Assembly: GCF_041321155.1 (NCBI RefSeq)
Contig: NZ_JBGGWB010000001.1
Coordinates: 806,001 to 870,000, forward strand
DNA: 64,000 nucleotides
Direction of reading: 5' to 3'
DNA from: Sphingomonas sp. IW22
GTDB taxonomy: Bacteria; Pseudomonadota; Alphaproteobacteria; Sphingomonadales; Sphingomonadaceae
How positions within the stretch are numbered: position 1 is the stretch's first letter; each line of letters opens with the position of its first letter. The position numbers and the translations under genes were made by a program. This document shows positions 27,636 through 35,834 of the stretch, in pieces. Below the pieces are notes generated by a model. That model was not told where the DNA came from and did not search any database. It saw nothing but the letters and a program-made list of their open reading frames with translations.

Positions 27636-28172
27636 TCAGGCCGGCTTCCACTGGCGCCGTTCCTCGGCGGCGCGCAGCACTTCCCATGCGGCCTGCACCG
27701 CGCGGAAACGGTCGGCGGCATCCTCGTCGCCGCGGCGAACATCGGGGTGATTGGCCTTAGCCAGCCGCCGCCATGCGGCGCGAACCGCTTCGAAATCGGC
27801 ATCGGAGTCGAGTTCAAGGACGTCCAGCGCCCGCATCTCGTCGCGCGAACGGGTTCCGTCGCCCGGCCCGGCCCATGCGTTGTGCCGCGATTCGGCATAG
27901 CCCGATGCGTCGCGCCGTTCGTCCGATTCGCGCTTTGCCGCCTCTTCGGCGGACAGGCCGGCGAAATAGTCCCAGCCCTTGTTGTATTCGGCGGCATGGG
28001 TTTCGCAGAAATACCAGCGTTCGGGGCTGTTTGGCGATTTGGGCGCTGGGCAGTTGCCGGGCGCGTCGCAGCCGTGACGGTCGCACAGGCGCACCTTCTG
28101 CGCCCCGCGTTCGGCCTCATAACCGCGCCAGCGGGGAAAGCCCCAGTCGTTGGATCGTGTCGCCCTTGCCAT
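27636..28172 (-). CDS. J-domain (DnaJ-like) protein
   Basis: A 178-residue protein with a C-terminal J domain at about residues 120-178: ALDVLELDSDADFEAVRAAW, then KANHPDVRRG with the HPD tripeptide that stimulates DnaK ATPase. The N-terminal half has Cys/His motifs (LCDRHGCDAPGNCPAPK and YFCETHAAEYNKGWDYF) that could bind a metal. This is a J-cochaperone with its own substrate module, not full DnaJ. ATG at 28172; the RNase P RNA gene lies 58 bp upstream on the same strand. Confidence 0.88.
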   Translation of the reverse strand: MARATRSNDWGFPRWRGYEAERGAQKVRLCDRHGCDAPGNCPAPKSPNSPERWYFCETHAAEYNKGWDYFAGLSAEEAAKRESDERRDASGYAESRHNAWAGPGDGTRSRDEMRALDVLELDSDADFEAVRAAWRRLAKANHPDVRRGDEDAADRFRAVQAAWEVLRAAEERRQWKPA

Positions 28173-28230
28173 TGTACCTTGCAAATAGGGGGAACGCCGT
28201 GGGGCGCAAGGCGAACCGCGTTGCCTGAAA

Positions 28231-28601
28231 GTGCCAGAGGGCCTGTAAGCCGGGTTCTGTCCATCCCGAGAACGGGACTGTGCGACCATTCCTCTAGGCG
28301 CGCCGTTGCCGACGCGCTCAAGCAATCAACCCGGGTGACGGGCCGAGACAAGGCCCATGCGCCACCCCTATTCGATCTTGCTCCCGGTGGGGTTTGCCGT
28401 GCCGCCCCCGTTGCCGGGCGCGCGGTGCGCTCTTGCCGCACCCTTTCACCGTGACCGGGCCGAAGCCGTGGCCGTCTGCTCTCTGTGGCACTTTCCCTGG
28501 GGTCGCCCCCGCCGGGCGTTACCCGGCACCGCTGTCTCGTGGAGCCCGGACTTTCCTCGCGCGAAGTCACCCCCGCCCGCGGCCGCCCAGCCCTCTGGCG
28601 C
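28231..28601 (-). ncRNA. rnpB: RNase P RNA (class A)
   Basis: Catalytic RNA that trims the 5' leader of tRNA precursors. On the minus strand the conserved 5' block GAGGAAAGTCCGGGCTCCAC and the 3' block ACAGAACCCGGCTTACAGGC are present, with AGAGGAATGGTCGC before the latter. The ends pair as helix P1: GCCAGAGGGC at 28590-28599 with GCCCTCTGGC at 28233-28242. A TATAG box lies just upstream. Ends are estimated to within a few bases. Confidence 0.95.
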
Positions 28602-28645
28602 GGGCGGCTATAGGCGGGTGCGTGCGCCAGCGCCAGCGGCGATGT

Positions 28646-29233
28646 TCAATAAGGCGGATCGACCTTTGCCCGCTGCGCCGCTGCCGCTTCGACCCACCAT
28701 TCCAGATCGGCAGCGAATCGCGGAAAGGCCCGTTCCAGCGCCGCGCCACCATCCCCGGTGGGCGCGCCCTTGTCGTCCAGCGCCGCGCCGATCTGACCGA
28801 CCGACAGCGTGGACGACACCACCACCATCCCCATTTCCGACAGGGTACCGTGCCAAGCCGTCGCCGCACGTGCGCCTGCCAGCCGCCCCGCCGAATAACT
28901 CGCGATCGCGGCCGGGCGCCAATACCAATGTTCGAGGAAATGGTCGGTCAGGTTCTTCAGGCCGGGCTGAACGCCCCAATTATATTCGCCGGTAACGAAC
29001 ACGAATCCGTCCGCGCCCTCGATCTTCGCGGCAAGCTCCGCCATGGCGGGCGGCGCTTCGCCGGGAGCATATTCCTTGAACATGCGGTCCAGCATCGGCA
29101 GACCGACAGCCTTGGCGTCGATCAGCTCGACGTCGTGCCCCCGCTCTGCCAGCGATGCGACCAGATAATCGGCCAGCCGGATGCCCATCCGGTCCCGGCG
29201 ATAAGAGCCATAGAAAACCAGCAATCGCACCAT
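28646..29233 (-). CDS. NADPH-dependent FMN reductase family protein
   Basis: A 195-residue flavodoxin-fold oxidoreductase. FYGSYRRDRMGIRLADYL at the start is the FMN phosphate-binding loop, and FVTGEYNWGVQPGLKNLTDHF (about residues 79-99) is the flavin-binding signature of the NADPH:FMN/quinone reductases. It probably reduces quinones, azo dyes or chromate-like acceptors; the natural substrate is unknown. TTCTGGAGAAG lies before the ATG. A terminator-like hairpin and a very short frame with a perfect Shine-Dalgarno lie upstream on the same strand, so expression may be attenuated. Confidence 0.9.
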   Translation of the reverse strand: MVRLLVFYGSYRRDRMGIRLADYLVASLAERGHDVELIDAKAVGLPMLDRMFKEYAPGEAPPAMAELAAKIEGADGFVFVTGEYNWGVQPGLKNLTDHFLEHWYWRPAAIASYSAGRLAGARAATAWHGTLSEMGMVVVSSTLSVGQIGAALDDKGAPTGDGGAALERAFPRFAADLEWWVEAAAAQRAKVDPPY

Positions 29234-29254
29234 CGCACTTCTCCAGAAATGAAA

Positions 29255-29294
29255 GAGGCTGCCGACCCCCCGCCGTTGGGGGATCGACAGCCTC
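29255..29294 (-). terminator. Strong terminator hairpin upstream of the FMN reductase gene (possible attenuator)
   Basis: On the minus strand GAGGCTGTCGATCCCCC pairs with GGGGGTCGGCAGCCTC (two G-U pairs) around a short loop, then TCTTTCATTT. It sits 22 nt before the reductase ATG and 117 nt after the stop of the short frame at 29411-29467. Confidence 0.75.
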
Positions 29295-29359
29295 CGACAT
29301 GGTCAGCGGCCGGAGTGTCCGACGCGGGGAGACCATGCGGGCCGCGCAACTGCGGCTAA

Positions 29360-29397
29360 TGAAGGCGTTGATTGGGAAAGGATTTTCCCCGCCTTCA
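29360..29397 (-). promoter_or_regulatory. Leader hairpin between the short frame and the terminator
   Basis: TGAAGGCG pairs with CGCCTTCA, with an inner GGGAAA/TTTCCC stem. A smaller GCCGC/GCGGC hairpin (29341-29356) lies between it and the terminator. The arrangement resembles an attenuator leader; alternate pairing has not been computed. Confidence 0.4.
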
Positions 29398-29410
29398 CGC
29401 CGTCAGCCTG

Positions 29411-29467
29411 TTAGCGGCGCGTCTCCCGAACGAACTGAACCGACCTCTTTGCTGAACCATGAGACAT
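29411..29467 (-). CDS. 18-residue leader peptide candidate
   Basis: A short frame MSHGSAKRSVQFVRETRR ending in TAA. Its ATG is preceded by AAAGGAGGTGATCCG, 14 nt of complementarity to the 16S rRNA 3' tail with 7 nt spacing, far stronger than other sites in this window. There is no run of one amino acid, though four of the 18 residues are Arg. I do not recognise it. A 5'-extended frame to 29728 exists but has no such site. The stretch 29234-29591 holds only this frame and the hairpins described. Confidence 0.55.
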   Translation of the reverse strand: MSHGSAKRSVQFVRETRR

Positions 29468-29591
29468 CGGATCACCTCCTTTCGCTGGTTGAAGAACGAG
29501 TGTGGCCGGGGCCACGAGCATAGATGTGAGACATGAAGGGGTGTAAGACAAGTCTTGTAATGCACGGCGATTTTCACGATCCTCGACCGCC

Positions 29592-30293
29592 TTGCGCCGC
29601 TTGCGCCGATCCGACGGCTTCGCCAAACCTGATGCGGTGTCAGACACCCCATCGCCCGCACCGGTCCGCCTGGTCATCTTCGATTTCGATGGCACCTTGT
29701 CGGACAGCGGCCAGTGGTTTCTGGGCATCCTCGACCATCTCGCGCAACGCTATCGCTTTCGCACGGTCGAGCCGCATGAGGTGGAGACGCTGCGCGGCTG
29801 GCCGACGCGCGACGTGATCCGCCATCTGGGCATCCCGGCATGGAAGCTGCCGTTCATCGCACGCTACACCCGCACACTGTTCGCGCTGCACACGCATGAG
29901 GTGTCGTTGTTCGACGGCATCACCGAAATGCTGGCCGCCCTGGACCATGCGGGGATCAGGCTGGCGCTGGTCAGTTCCAACGCCGAAATCAACGCGCGCC
30001 GCATTTTGGGGCCGGAAAATGCCCGCCGGATCGCGATCTGGGAATGCGCCTCCTCCCTCTACGGCAAGGCGCCGCGCTTTCGGCGGGTGTTGCGCCGCGC
30101 AGGCGTGGCCCCGGGCGAAGTGCTGGCGATCGGCGACGAAACCCGCGATATCGAGGCGGCGCGGCGATGCGGCATCCGCGCGGGCGCCGTCGGCTGGGGC
30201 TATGCCCATCCAAGCGCGCTGTCGGCACTGGCCCCCGACATCAGCTTTGCCAGCCCGTCTGCCGTCACCGATCTGCTGGTCGGCAGGCAATAG
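29592..30293 (+). CDS. HAD family hydrolase (phosphoglycolate phosphatase-like)
   Basis: A 233-residue haloacid dehalogenase superfamily phosphatase. Motif I is IFDFDGTLSDS (nucleophile Asp, acid Asp), motif II is LVSSN, motif III is the Lys of LYGKAPRF, and motif IV is IGDETRDIEAA. A helical cap lies between I and II. The substrate is unknown, with a phosphoglycolate-like activity the usual family guess. The start is uncertain: the GTG at 29637 (VSDTPSPAPVR) gives a normal N terminus, while the codons from 29592 are Arg-rich and may be untranslated. Confidence 0.85.
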   Translation: MRRLRRSDGFAKPDAVSDTPSPAPVRLVIFDFDGTLSDSGQWFLGILDHLAQRYRFRTVEPHEVETLRGWPTRDVIRHLGIPAWKLPFIARYTRTLFALHTHEVSLFDGITEMLAALDHAGIRLALVSSNAEINARRILGPENARRIAIWECASSLYGKAPRFRRVLRRAGVAPGEVLAIGDETRDIEAARRCGIRAGAVGWGYAHPSALSALAPDISFASPSAVTDLLVGRQ

Positions 30294-30342
30294 CGCCTCA
30301 CCGCTTGGCAAGGGCGCGCCGACACGGCATTGAGCCTGCCCC

Positions 30343-31482
30343 ATGCCACCCCGCTTTGCCTTTACCGTCCATGCCACCGATGGCCGTGCGCGCCTTGGTG
30401 AGATCGCGATGCGTCGCGGCACCATTCGCACGCCCGCCTTCATGCCCGTCGGCACCGCCGCCACCGTGAAGGCGATGAAGCCGTCGGACGTGCGCGCGAC
30501 CGGCGCCGACATTCTGCTCGGCAATACCTATCACCTGATGCTGCGGCCCACGGCGGAACGGGTGGACCGGCTGGGGGGGCTGCACGGCTTCATGGGCTGG
30601 GACCGCCCGATCCTGACCGACTCCGGCGGCTATCAGGTGATGAGCCTGGCGGAACTGACCAAGCGCAGCGAGGAGGGCGTGGCGTTCAAGAGCCACCTTG
30701 ACGGGTCGCGCCACCTGATCAGCCCCGAACGCTCAATGGAGATCCAGCGGCTGCTGGGCAGCGACATCGTGATGGCCTTCGACGAACTGGTGCCCACCAC
30801 CTCGACGCGGGAGGTGCAGGCCGCTGCCATGGAACGCTCGATGCGCTGGGCACGCCGCAGCCGCGACGCGTTCGACGCGGGCGGCGCGCATGCCGAGGGA
30901 GCGGCGCTGTTCGGCATCCAGCAGGGCGCACTGGACGAAGGCTTGCGGAAGTCGTCTGCCGACGCGCTGAAGGACATCGGCTTTGACGGTTATGCCGTCG
31001 GCGGTCTCGCCGTGGGCGAAGGGCAGGAAGCAATGTTCGGCGTGCTGGATTACGCGCCGGGTCAGCTCGATGCCGCCAAGCCGCGCTACTTGATGGGCGT
31101 GGGCAAGCCTGACGACATTGTCGGCGCGGTCGAACGCGGCATCGACATGTTCGATTGCGTGCTGCCAACGCGTTCGGGCCGCACCGGACAGGCGTTTACC
31201 CGCCAAGGCCCGATCAACATCCGCAACGCCCGCTTTGCCGAGGATCAGGGACCGCTGGACCCGCGCTGCCCCTGCCCCGTCTGCGGTCAGTTCAGCCGCG
31301 CTTATCTGCACCATCTGGTCCGGGCGGGCGAAATTCTGGGCGCGATGCTGATGACCGAGCATAATCTGTGGTTTTATCAAACGCTGATGGCGGACCTGCG
31401 CGCGGCGATCGGCGCAGGCACGCTGGCCAGCTTCGCCAACGATTTCCGCCGTGATTATGCCGGGGAGCGGGCGACGGCCTGA
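30343..31482 (+). CDS. tgt: tRNA-guanine transglycosylase (Tgt)
   Basis: Exchanges G34 for preQ1 in GUN-anticodon tRNAs, a step of queuosine synthesis. The 379-residue protein has [13 protein letters not shown] and the active Asp region [12 protein letters not shown] (about residues 88-99). [10 protein letters not shown], the second catalytic region [15 protein letters not shown] and the zinc site [17 protein letters not shown] follow. Length is normal. The small membrane protein gene follows 33 bp later on the same strand. Confidence 0.97.
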   Translation: MPPRFAFTVHATDGRARLGEIAMRRGTIRTPAFMPVGTAATVKAMKPSDVRATGADILLGNTYHLMLRPTAERVDRLGGLHGFMGWDRPILTDSGGYQVMSLAELTKRSEEGVAFKSHLDGSRHLISPERSMEIQRLLGSDIVMAFDELVPTTSTREVQAAAMERSMRWARRSRDAFDAGGAHAEGAALFGIQQGALDEGLRKSSADALKDIGFDGYAVGGLAVGEGQEAMFGVLDYAPGQLDAAKPRYLMGVGKPDDIVGAVERGIDMFDCVLPTRSGRTGQAFTRQGPINIRNARFAEDQGPLDPRCPCPVCGQFSRAYLHHLVRAGEILGAMLMTEHNLWFYQTLMADLRAAIGAGTLASFANDFRRDYAGERATA

Positions 31483-31515
31483 TGCGTTGACGCGAACGGA
31501 GAGAGGGAAAGCGAA

Positions 31516-31725
31516 ATGGCAGACACCGAAGACACCCCGGACAACGAGATCATGGCCGCGGCCAAGGACGCCAAGGACCGCCGATCCGCGACCGACGCGA
31601 ACCCGCCGCTCCCGTCCGAGAGCAAGCGGTGGCCGATCGCGACCGTGGCTGGCATCGGCATCGGCTCGGCAGCGCTTGCGGCTGCACTGATCTATACCAA
31701 CCGCGGCGGCCGCAAGAAGGACTGA
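31516..31725 (+). CDS. Small single-span membrane protein, hypothetical
   Basis: A 69-residue protein with a charged N-terminal half rich in Asp, Ala and Lys (MADTEDTPDNEIMAAAKDAK) and one membrane segment at about residues 43-61 (ATVAGIGIGSAALAAALIY). A basic tail RGGRKKD follows. GGAGAGAGGGAAAGCG precedes the ATG. It lies downstream of tgt and may be co-transcribed. The function is not recognisable. Confidence 0.65.
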   Translation: MADTEDTPDNEIMAAAKDAKDRRSATDANPPLPSESKRWPIATVAGIGIGSAALAAALIYTNRGGRKKD

Positions 31726-31739
31726 CACGCCAAATTTCC

Positions 31740-31763
31740 GGGCCGGGGCGTTCCCCCCGGCCC
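31740..31763. terminator. GC-rich stem-loop in a convergent gap
   Basis: GGGCCGGGG pairs with CCCCGGCCC around cgttcc, between the small membrane protein gene and the M56 gene. There is no U-run. Confidence 0.45.
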
Positions 31764-31769
31764 CGCCCT

Positions 31770-33284
31770 TCATTCGGCGGCAGCGTCCGCCTCAACCTCC
31801 CGCAATGCTTCGTCCAGCCCGGCCAGCGCAGCCTCACGCTGCGCATCGGTCAGATGTGGATTGCCGACAATCGCCGCGCGCGCGCCGCGGATCGATGCGC
31901 GCGCAATCGCGATGCCCTTTACCCCCGACACCATTGCAAGCTGTTCGGCCCGGTGGGCATGACGCTCGGCAAGCTCGGCCTGGCGTTCGGCGGTAGCGGC
32001 GCGCCGCTCAATGCGATCGCGGCACAGGGTGGCGCTGACCACTCGGCCTGTTGCATCGTCGCGCTTGACGATGCTGACGGGCCCCTCACCGCCACAAATG
32101 ACGCTCCGCACTTCGGGCACGCGCACTGCGGCAGCCGCACGACCCGCTGCCTCCGCCCGCCAGCGTGCATCGGCGACCAACCGATCGACCTCGGCGGGAG
32201 CAATCGGCTTCTCCGTCCGGACGAGCACGGTGCGGCCCTGCTTGCCTGTACGAACCTCGGTCACCGATGGCTCGGGCGGCGCGGGCGGCGTGATTTGCGG
32301 CAATGCGGGCATCTTGATCGCGTCGATCGCGATGCCGGTATGATCCTCGACCTTTTCCTTCATCGTCTCCGCAGCGCGGGTACCCGATGCCGTTAGCGCC
32401 AGCGCGGCCAGCGCCATTCCCGCGATACCGGCAGCACCGGCACCGCGCCGGGCGAGCGAGGGTCGTTCGTGACGGGTCAACATCCGCAGCCTCCCTTTGA
32501 TCTCGTTGACGGTGTGCAGGTGACAGGCGGCGGATACCGCGCCGCCATGCGCGCTCTTCACAATGGCGCGCCCATAAGCGTGGCGCAGCGCCCGCTGGCG
32601 ACCGCTGAGCACCAGCGCGTCGCAGGCCATTTCCTGATCCGCGCGAAAGGCCCGAAAGGCACGCCACGCCAGGGGATTGAACCAGTGGACAGCCAACACC
32701 GTCAGCGCGATCCAGTTGGCGAGCAGATCGCCGCGCGCATGGTGGCCCAGCTCATGCGCCAGTGCCAGATCGCGCTCCAGATCGTCGTAACGGTCGGCGA
32801 AATCGGCGGGAAAGGCGACATATTTGCGCCACACGCCAAAGGCGAGCGGCCCGGCGGCGGCGCTGCTTTCGATCATCGTGACATTGCCAGCCGCCAGCAC
32901 CTGGCGCGAGCGCGCCGCACCGCGAAGCCGCGCGCAGAAACGGTGATAGGCAATCATGTGCCAACCGATGAACGCCAGCGCACCCAGCGCCCAGATGATC
33001 AGCACCACCGTTGGCCAGCCCAGCCCCTGTTCGGGCGTGGCGGGCAGCACGGCGACGGGCTCTCCCAGATACAGCGTCAGGTCGGCAGGCACCGGCAGCG
33101 CGGGCATCGCCTGTCCCCGCCACGCTTCCGGCAAGGGGGGCAGCAACATGCGAAGCACCGGCAGCGACCACAGCGCATAAGCGATCTGCGGCCCCACGGC
33201 GCGGCGCACCGGCGCGCGCAGAACAAGCACCAGCGCCATTAGCAGCGTCGATGCGATCAGCGTTTCAATAGCCCATCCGATCAT
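31770..33284 (-). CDS. M56 family (BlaR1-like) membrane metallopeptidase
   Basis: A 504-residue membrane zinc protease of the BlaR1/MecR1 family, which cleaves or inactivates its BlaI-type repressor on signal. Four or so N-terminal membrane spans (about 5-25, 35-55, 90-115, 290-310) surround the active site HELGHHARGDLLANW (about residues 185-199). The region after the last span is a periplasmic-like Pro/Lys segment, then a charged helical tail with AERQAELAERHAHRAEQ. The penicillin-binding sensor domain of BlaR1 is absent, so the signal is unknown. Its ATG overlaps the BlaI stop by 4 bp. Confidence 0.88.
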   Translation of the reverse strand: MIGWAIETLIASTLLMALVLVLRAPVRRAVGPQIAYALWSLPVLRMLLPPLPEAWRGQAMPALPVPADLTLYLGEPVAVLPATPEQGLGWPTVVLIIWALGALAFIGWHMIAYHRFCARLRGAARSRQVLAAGNVTMIESSAAAGPLAFGVWRKYVAFPADFADRYDDLERDLALAHELGHHARGDLLANWIALTVLAVHWFNPLAWRAFRAFRADQEMACDALVLSGRQRALRHAYGRAIVKSAHGGAVSAACHLHTVNEIKGRLRMLTRHERPSLARRGAGAAGIAGMALAALALTASGTRAAETMKEKVEDHTGIAIDAIKMPALPQITPPAPPEPSVTEVRTGKQGRTVLVRTEKPIAPAEVDRLVADARWRAEAAGRAAAAVRVPEVRSVICGGEGPVSIVKRDDATGRVVSATLCRDRIERRAATAERQAELAERHAHRAEQLAMVSGVKGIAIARASIRGARAAIVGNPHLTDAQREAALAGLDEALREVEADAAAE

Positions 33285-33649
33285 TGCTTCAGCTCCCGCA
33301 GCAATGCTTCGATCTCGGCGATGTCGTCGTCGCTCAGTTCGTCGCGCTCAGCCAGATGCGCGACCAGCGGCGTCAGGCGCCCGCCAAACAGCCGGTCGAT
33401 AAGCTTTCGCGACTCGCCCGACACATAATCCTCACGCGCAACCATAGGGCGATAGCGGTAGCGACGCCCATCCTCTTCGTGCGCGATGATGTTCTTGCCC
33501 AGCAGACGGCCGAGCAGCGTCTTGACGGTGTTGACGCTCCAGTCGCGCGTGGGCGGGATGCGTTCGGCCACTTCCTGCGCCGTCAGCGGGCTTTCATCCC
33601 ACAACACTTCCATGACGGCATGTTCGGCATCGCTGATTCGTTCGGTCAT
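33281..33649 (-). CDS. BlaI/MecI/CopY family repressor
   Basis: A 122-residue winged-helix repressor. ISDAEHAVMEVLWDESPLTAQEVAERI and TRDWSVNTVKTLLGRLLGKNIIAHE form the DNA-binding domain, and GRRYRYRPMVAREDY is the wing. The dimerisation helices follow (LFGGRLTPLVAHLAERDELSDDDIAEIE). It heads a two-gene operon with the M56 peptidase. Two tandem TAC-N4-GTA dyads lie just upstream. No beta-lactamase gene is nearby, so it probably controls the pair itself and distant targets. Confidence 0.92.
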   Translation of the reverse strand: MTERISDAEHAVMEVLWDESPLTAQEVAERIPPTRDWSVNTVKTLLGRLLGKNIIAHEEDGRRYRYRPMVAREDYVSGESRKLIDRLFGGRLTPLVAHLAERDELSDDDIAEIEALLRELKQ

Positions 33650-33660
33650 CGCTTACCTCC

Positions 33661-33697
33661 GACTACGGATGTAATCGCTCCGATTACGCTTGTAGTC
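33661..33697. promoter_or_regulatory. Tandem BlaI-type operators
   Basis: GACTAC-ggat-GTAATCG, spacer ctc, CGATTAC-gctt-GTAGTC is a 37-bp perfect-armed inverted repeat. It contains two TACnnnnGTA dyads 21 bp apart, matching the BlaI/MecI consensus TACAnnTGTA in its outer bases. It ends 12 bp before the repressor start, where autorepression would be expected. Confidence 0.8.
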
Positions 33698-33854
33698 AAG
33701 CGGCAGCGATCCCTGTCGGGCTATTTTACAGCGGATGTCGATCCGGATGACGGATTAACCCTTGCACCGGGCGCAGATCGGCGCTTCCTTCGGTCTGGCA
33801 CGCGCCATGCAACATGGGCTGTGTTCCGATGCGTCTGGTCCGACGCTTCAAGAC

Positions 33855-33889
33855 AGGGCGGGCCGCCTTTCTCCATGACGGCCCGCCCT
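33855..33889 (-). terminator. Stem-loop after the family 4 glycosyltransferase gene
   Basis: An 11-bp stem (AGGGCGGGCCG with CGGCCCGCCCT) around a 13-nt loop, 18 nt past the stop. The following sequence TGTCTTG is only weakly U-rich. The rest of 33698-33854 shows nothing. Confidence 0.6.
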
Positions 33890-33906
33890 ACCCGGAAAAG
33901 CGCTGA

Positions 33907-35211
33907 TCAGGCCGTAGCCATATCCGCCGACAGCATCGGCCGGCCCGATGCAAAGCGGCTCGCGCGGCGGCGTTCCACACGGTCGGCGCTGACGGCCAGC
34001 GCGTTGGGATAAACCTCGTCGAACAGCCGCTGGAAGGTGCGCGTCCAGCCATAGCGGGCGGCGACCATGTCGCGAGCCGCCTGTCCCATGCCACGCGGAT
34101 CACTGGCCCAAACACGCGCAACATTGTCCGCCATCGTCGCCACATCGTCGACCGGGCCCAGCAGCCCCATCCCCGCCGGAACCCGGTCAGGCATGGCCCC
34201 GCCGCTGACGCCAACGACGGGCAGGCCGGAAGCCTGCGCCTCCAGCACCGAAACGCCGAACGTCTCGTCCGCCATGGCAGAGACATAGATGTCCGATGAC
34301 GCCAGCGCGCGGGCCAGTTCGGCGCGGTCCTTTTCAAAACCGGGAAAGGCGATGGGCAAACCGCGGGCAGCCTCCGTCAGCGGGGCGCGCAGCTTGCCGT
34401 CACCGATCAGCACCATCGCAGCGTCAAGTTCAGGCGGCAGGCGGCGGAACATCGCAACCAGCCGGTCGGCACGCTTTTCATTGTCGATGCGCCCGGCATA
34501 GGCCAGCAACGGCCCCCTGCCCTGCGGCAAGCCCAGTTCCGCACGATACCCCGGATCCCGGCGCGTCGGGCAGAACAGCGCCGTATCGACGCCCAGCGGC
34601 AGTACCGATGTCTGATGGATGCCCCGCGCAGCCAGCGGCACGCGTGCAGCTTCGCTCAACGTGTAGACCCAGTCGAACTCGCGATAGGTGATTTCGGCGT
34701 AGCCATAGGACAGCCAGCGAAAGCCCCGGCCCAGCCGCTCACCGAATTTCTCTGCCGCCACGCGATAGACGTGCGCATTGGGAAAATCGGTGCGATAGCC
34801 CGCGACCAGCGCGGTGTCGGGAAAGGCGCGGCGATGCCGGATCGCCGTCCAAGGCAGCACCCATGGACACAGCGACTCGATAATGTCGGGTCGATATTGC
34901 GCCAGCAACGCCCGCACCACGCCGGTACGCAGGATGAAGCGGTAATTGGGGCTGCCACGCACCGGATCGGCGCCGACCTCGGCAAAGATATGGCGCCCTT
35001 CGACCGTCACACGATCTTCAGGCCCCGGCACGATCTGGATCAGGTGGTGCGGCGTTTCGCGCAGCACATAATCGCGCTTCTCGCGCAGATAGGTGCTGAT
35101 TCCCCCGCCGCCGGCCGGGGAATAGCTTTGCGTCAGGTCGCAAAGGACCAGCGGCGCGCCCACGCGCAACCGATCGCCCGCCGCAAGCGCGGCGCTGGTC
35201 GTCTGGAGCAT
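33907..35211 (-). CDS. Family 4 glycosyltransferase
   Basis: A GT-B fold transferase of 434 residues. The acceptor half has SYSPAGGGGISTYLREKRDY near residue 30. The donor half has PLLAYAGRIDNEKRADRLV, VLIGDGKLRAPL, DIYVSAMADETFGVSVLEAQASGLPVVG (the E-x7-E motif) and ARYGWTRTFQRLFDEVY. It resembles mannosyltransferases or alpha-glucosyltransferases of envelope glycolipids; donor and acceptor are not known. It is a single gene with GGAG-like sequence upstream, next to the Grx/BolA module. Confidence 0.88.
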   Translation of the reverse strand: MLQTTSAALAAGDRLRVGAPLVLCDLTQSYSPAGGGGISTYLREKRDYVLRETPHHLIQIVPGPEDRVTVEGRHIFAEVGADPVRGSPNYRFILRTGVVRALLAQYRPDIIESLCPWVLPWTAIRHRRAFPDTALVAGYRTDFPNAHVYRVAAEKFGERLGRGFRWLSYGYAEITYREFDWVYTLSEAARVPLAARGIHQTSVLPLGVDTALFCPTRRDPGYRAELGLPQGRGPLLAYAGRIDNEKRADRLVAMFRRLPPELDAAMVLIGDGKLRAPLTEAARGLPIAFPGFEKDRAELARALASSDIYVSAMADETFGVSVLEAQASGLPVVGVSGGAMPDRVPAGMGLLGPVDDVATMADNVARVWASDPRGMGQAARDMVAARYGWTRTFQRLFDEVYPNALAVSADRVERRRASRFASGRPMLSADMATA

Positions 35212-35252
35212 CGGCGCCCCTTATCCTTTACTGTCGCGCGATGCCCCGCCGG

Positions 35253-35588
35253 TCAGGCCGCCGGCTGTGCGCCGCCTGTTTCACCCAACAGCGTCTTCAA
35301 CTCACCCGACTCATACATTTCCATCATGATGTCCGAGCCGCCGACAAATTCACCCTTCACATAAAGCTGGGGGATCGTCGGCCAGTCGCTGAACGCCTTG
35401 ATGCCCTGTCGGATGCCCTGATCCTGCAGCACGTCGACGCTTTCGAATTCGGCGCCGAGATGGTTCAGGATCGCCACCGCACGGCTGGAAAAGCCGCATT
35501 GCGGGAACAGCGGGCTGCCCTTCATGAACAGGACGACGTCATTGCCGTCGACGATTTCGCGGATGCGGGTCTGAGCCTCGTCGGTCAT
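35253..35588 (-). CDS. grxD: Monothiol glutaredoxin (Grx4/GrxD type)
   Basis: A 111-residue CGFS-type glutaredoxin that binds a [2Fe-2S] cluster with glutathione, often together with BolA, and works in Fe-S delivery and iron sensing. The CGFSSRAV active site is at about residue 32, preceded by [36 protein letters not shown] is the glutathione/cluster-binding region. Length is normal. It follows bolA by 6 bp on the same strand, consistent with a complex. Confidence 0.96.
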   Translation of the reverse strand: MTDEAQTRIREIVDGNDVVLFMKGSPLFPQCGFSSRAVAILNHLGAEFESVDVLQDQGIRQGIKAFSDWPTIPQLYVKGEFVGGSDIMMEMYESGELKTLLGETGGAQPAA

Positions 35589-35594
35589 GTCACT

Positions 35595-35831
35595 TTACTC
35601 CTTGGGGGCGGCGGTGGTGAGCTGGAGCGCGTGGAGCACGCCGCCCATGCGCCCGCCCAGCGCCGCATAAACCGTCTGATGCTGCTTTACGCGCGTCAGC
35701 CCATGAAAGCGTGCGGACACGACATGGGCGGCATAATGATCGCCGTCGCCGGCAAGATCCGTGATCGTCACCTCGGCATCGGGCAGTTCGGCGCGGATCA
35801 GCGCCTCGATCTCTTCGGCGGCCATCGGCAT
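35595..35831 (-). CDS. bolA: BolA family protein
   Basis: A 78-residue BolA-fold protein, partner of CGFS glutaredoxins in [2Fe-2S] handling. It starts MPMAAEEIEALIRAELPDAE, has DLAGDGDHYAAHVVSARFHG with the conserved His ligand region, and VKQHQTVYAALGGRMGGVLHAL with the C-terminal His. The ORF's double start (MPMAAEE) leaves a two-codon ambiguity. It sits between DUF1476 and grxD genes. Confidence 0.94.
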   Translation of the reverse strand: MPMAAEEIEALIRAELPDAEVTITDLAGDGDHYAAHVVSARFHGLTRVKQHQTVYAALGGRMGGVLHALQLTTAAPKE

Positions 35832-35834
35832 GGG

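Noticed and set aside
29395..29523. Longer plus- and minus-strand frames spanning the leader region
   Set aside because: Neither has a ribosome site or protein-like composition; the 18-codon frame with the perfect Shine-Dalgarno is the only convincing translation there.
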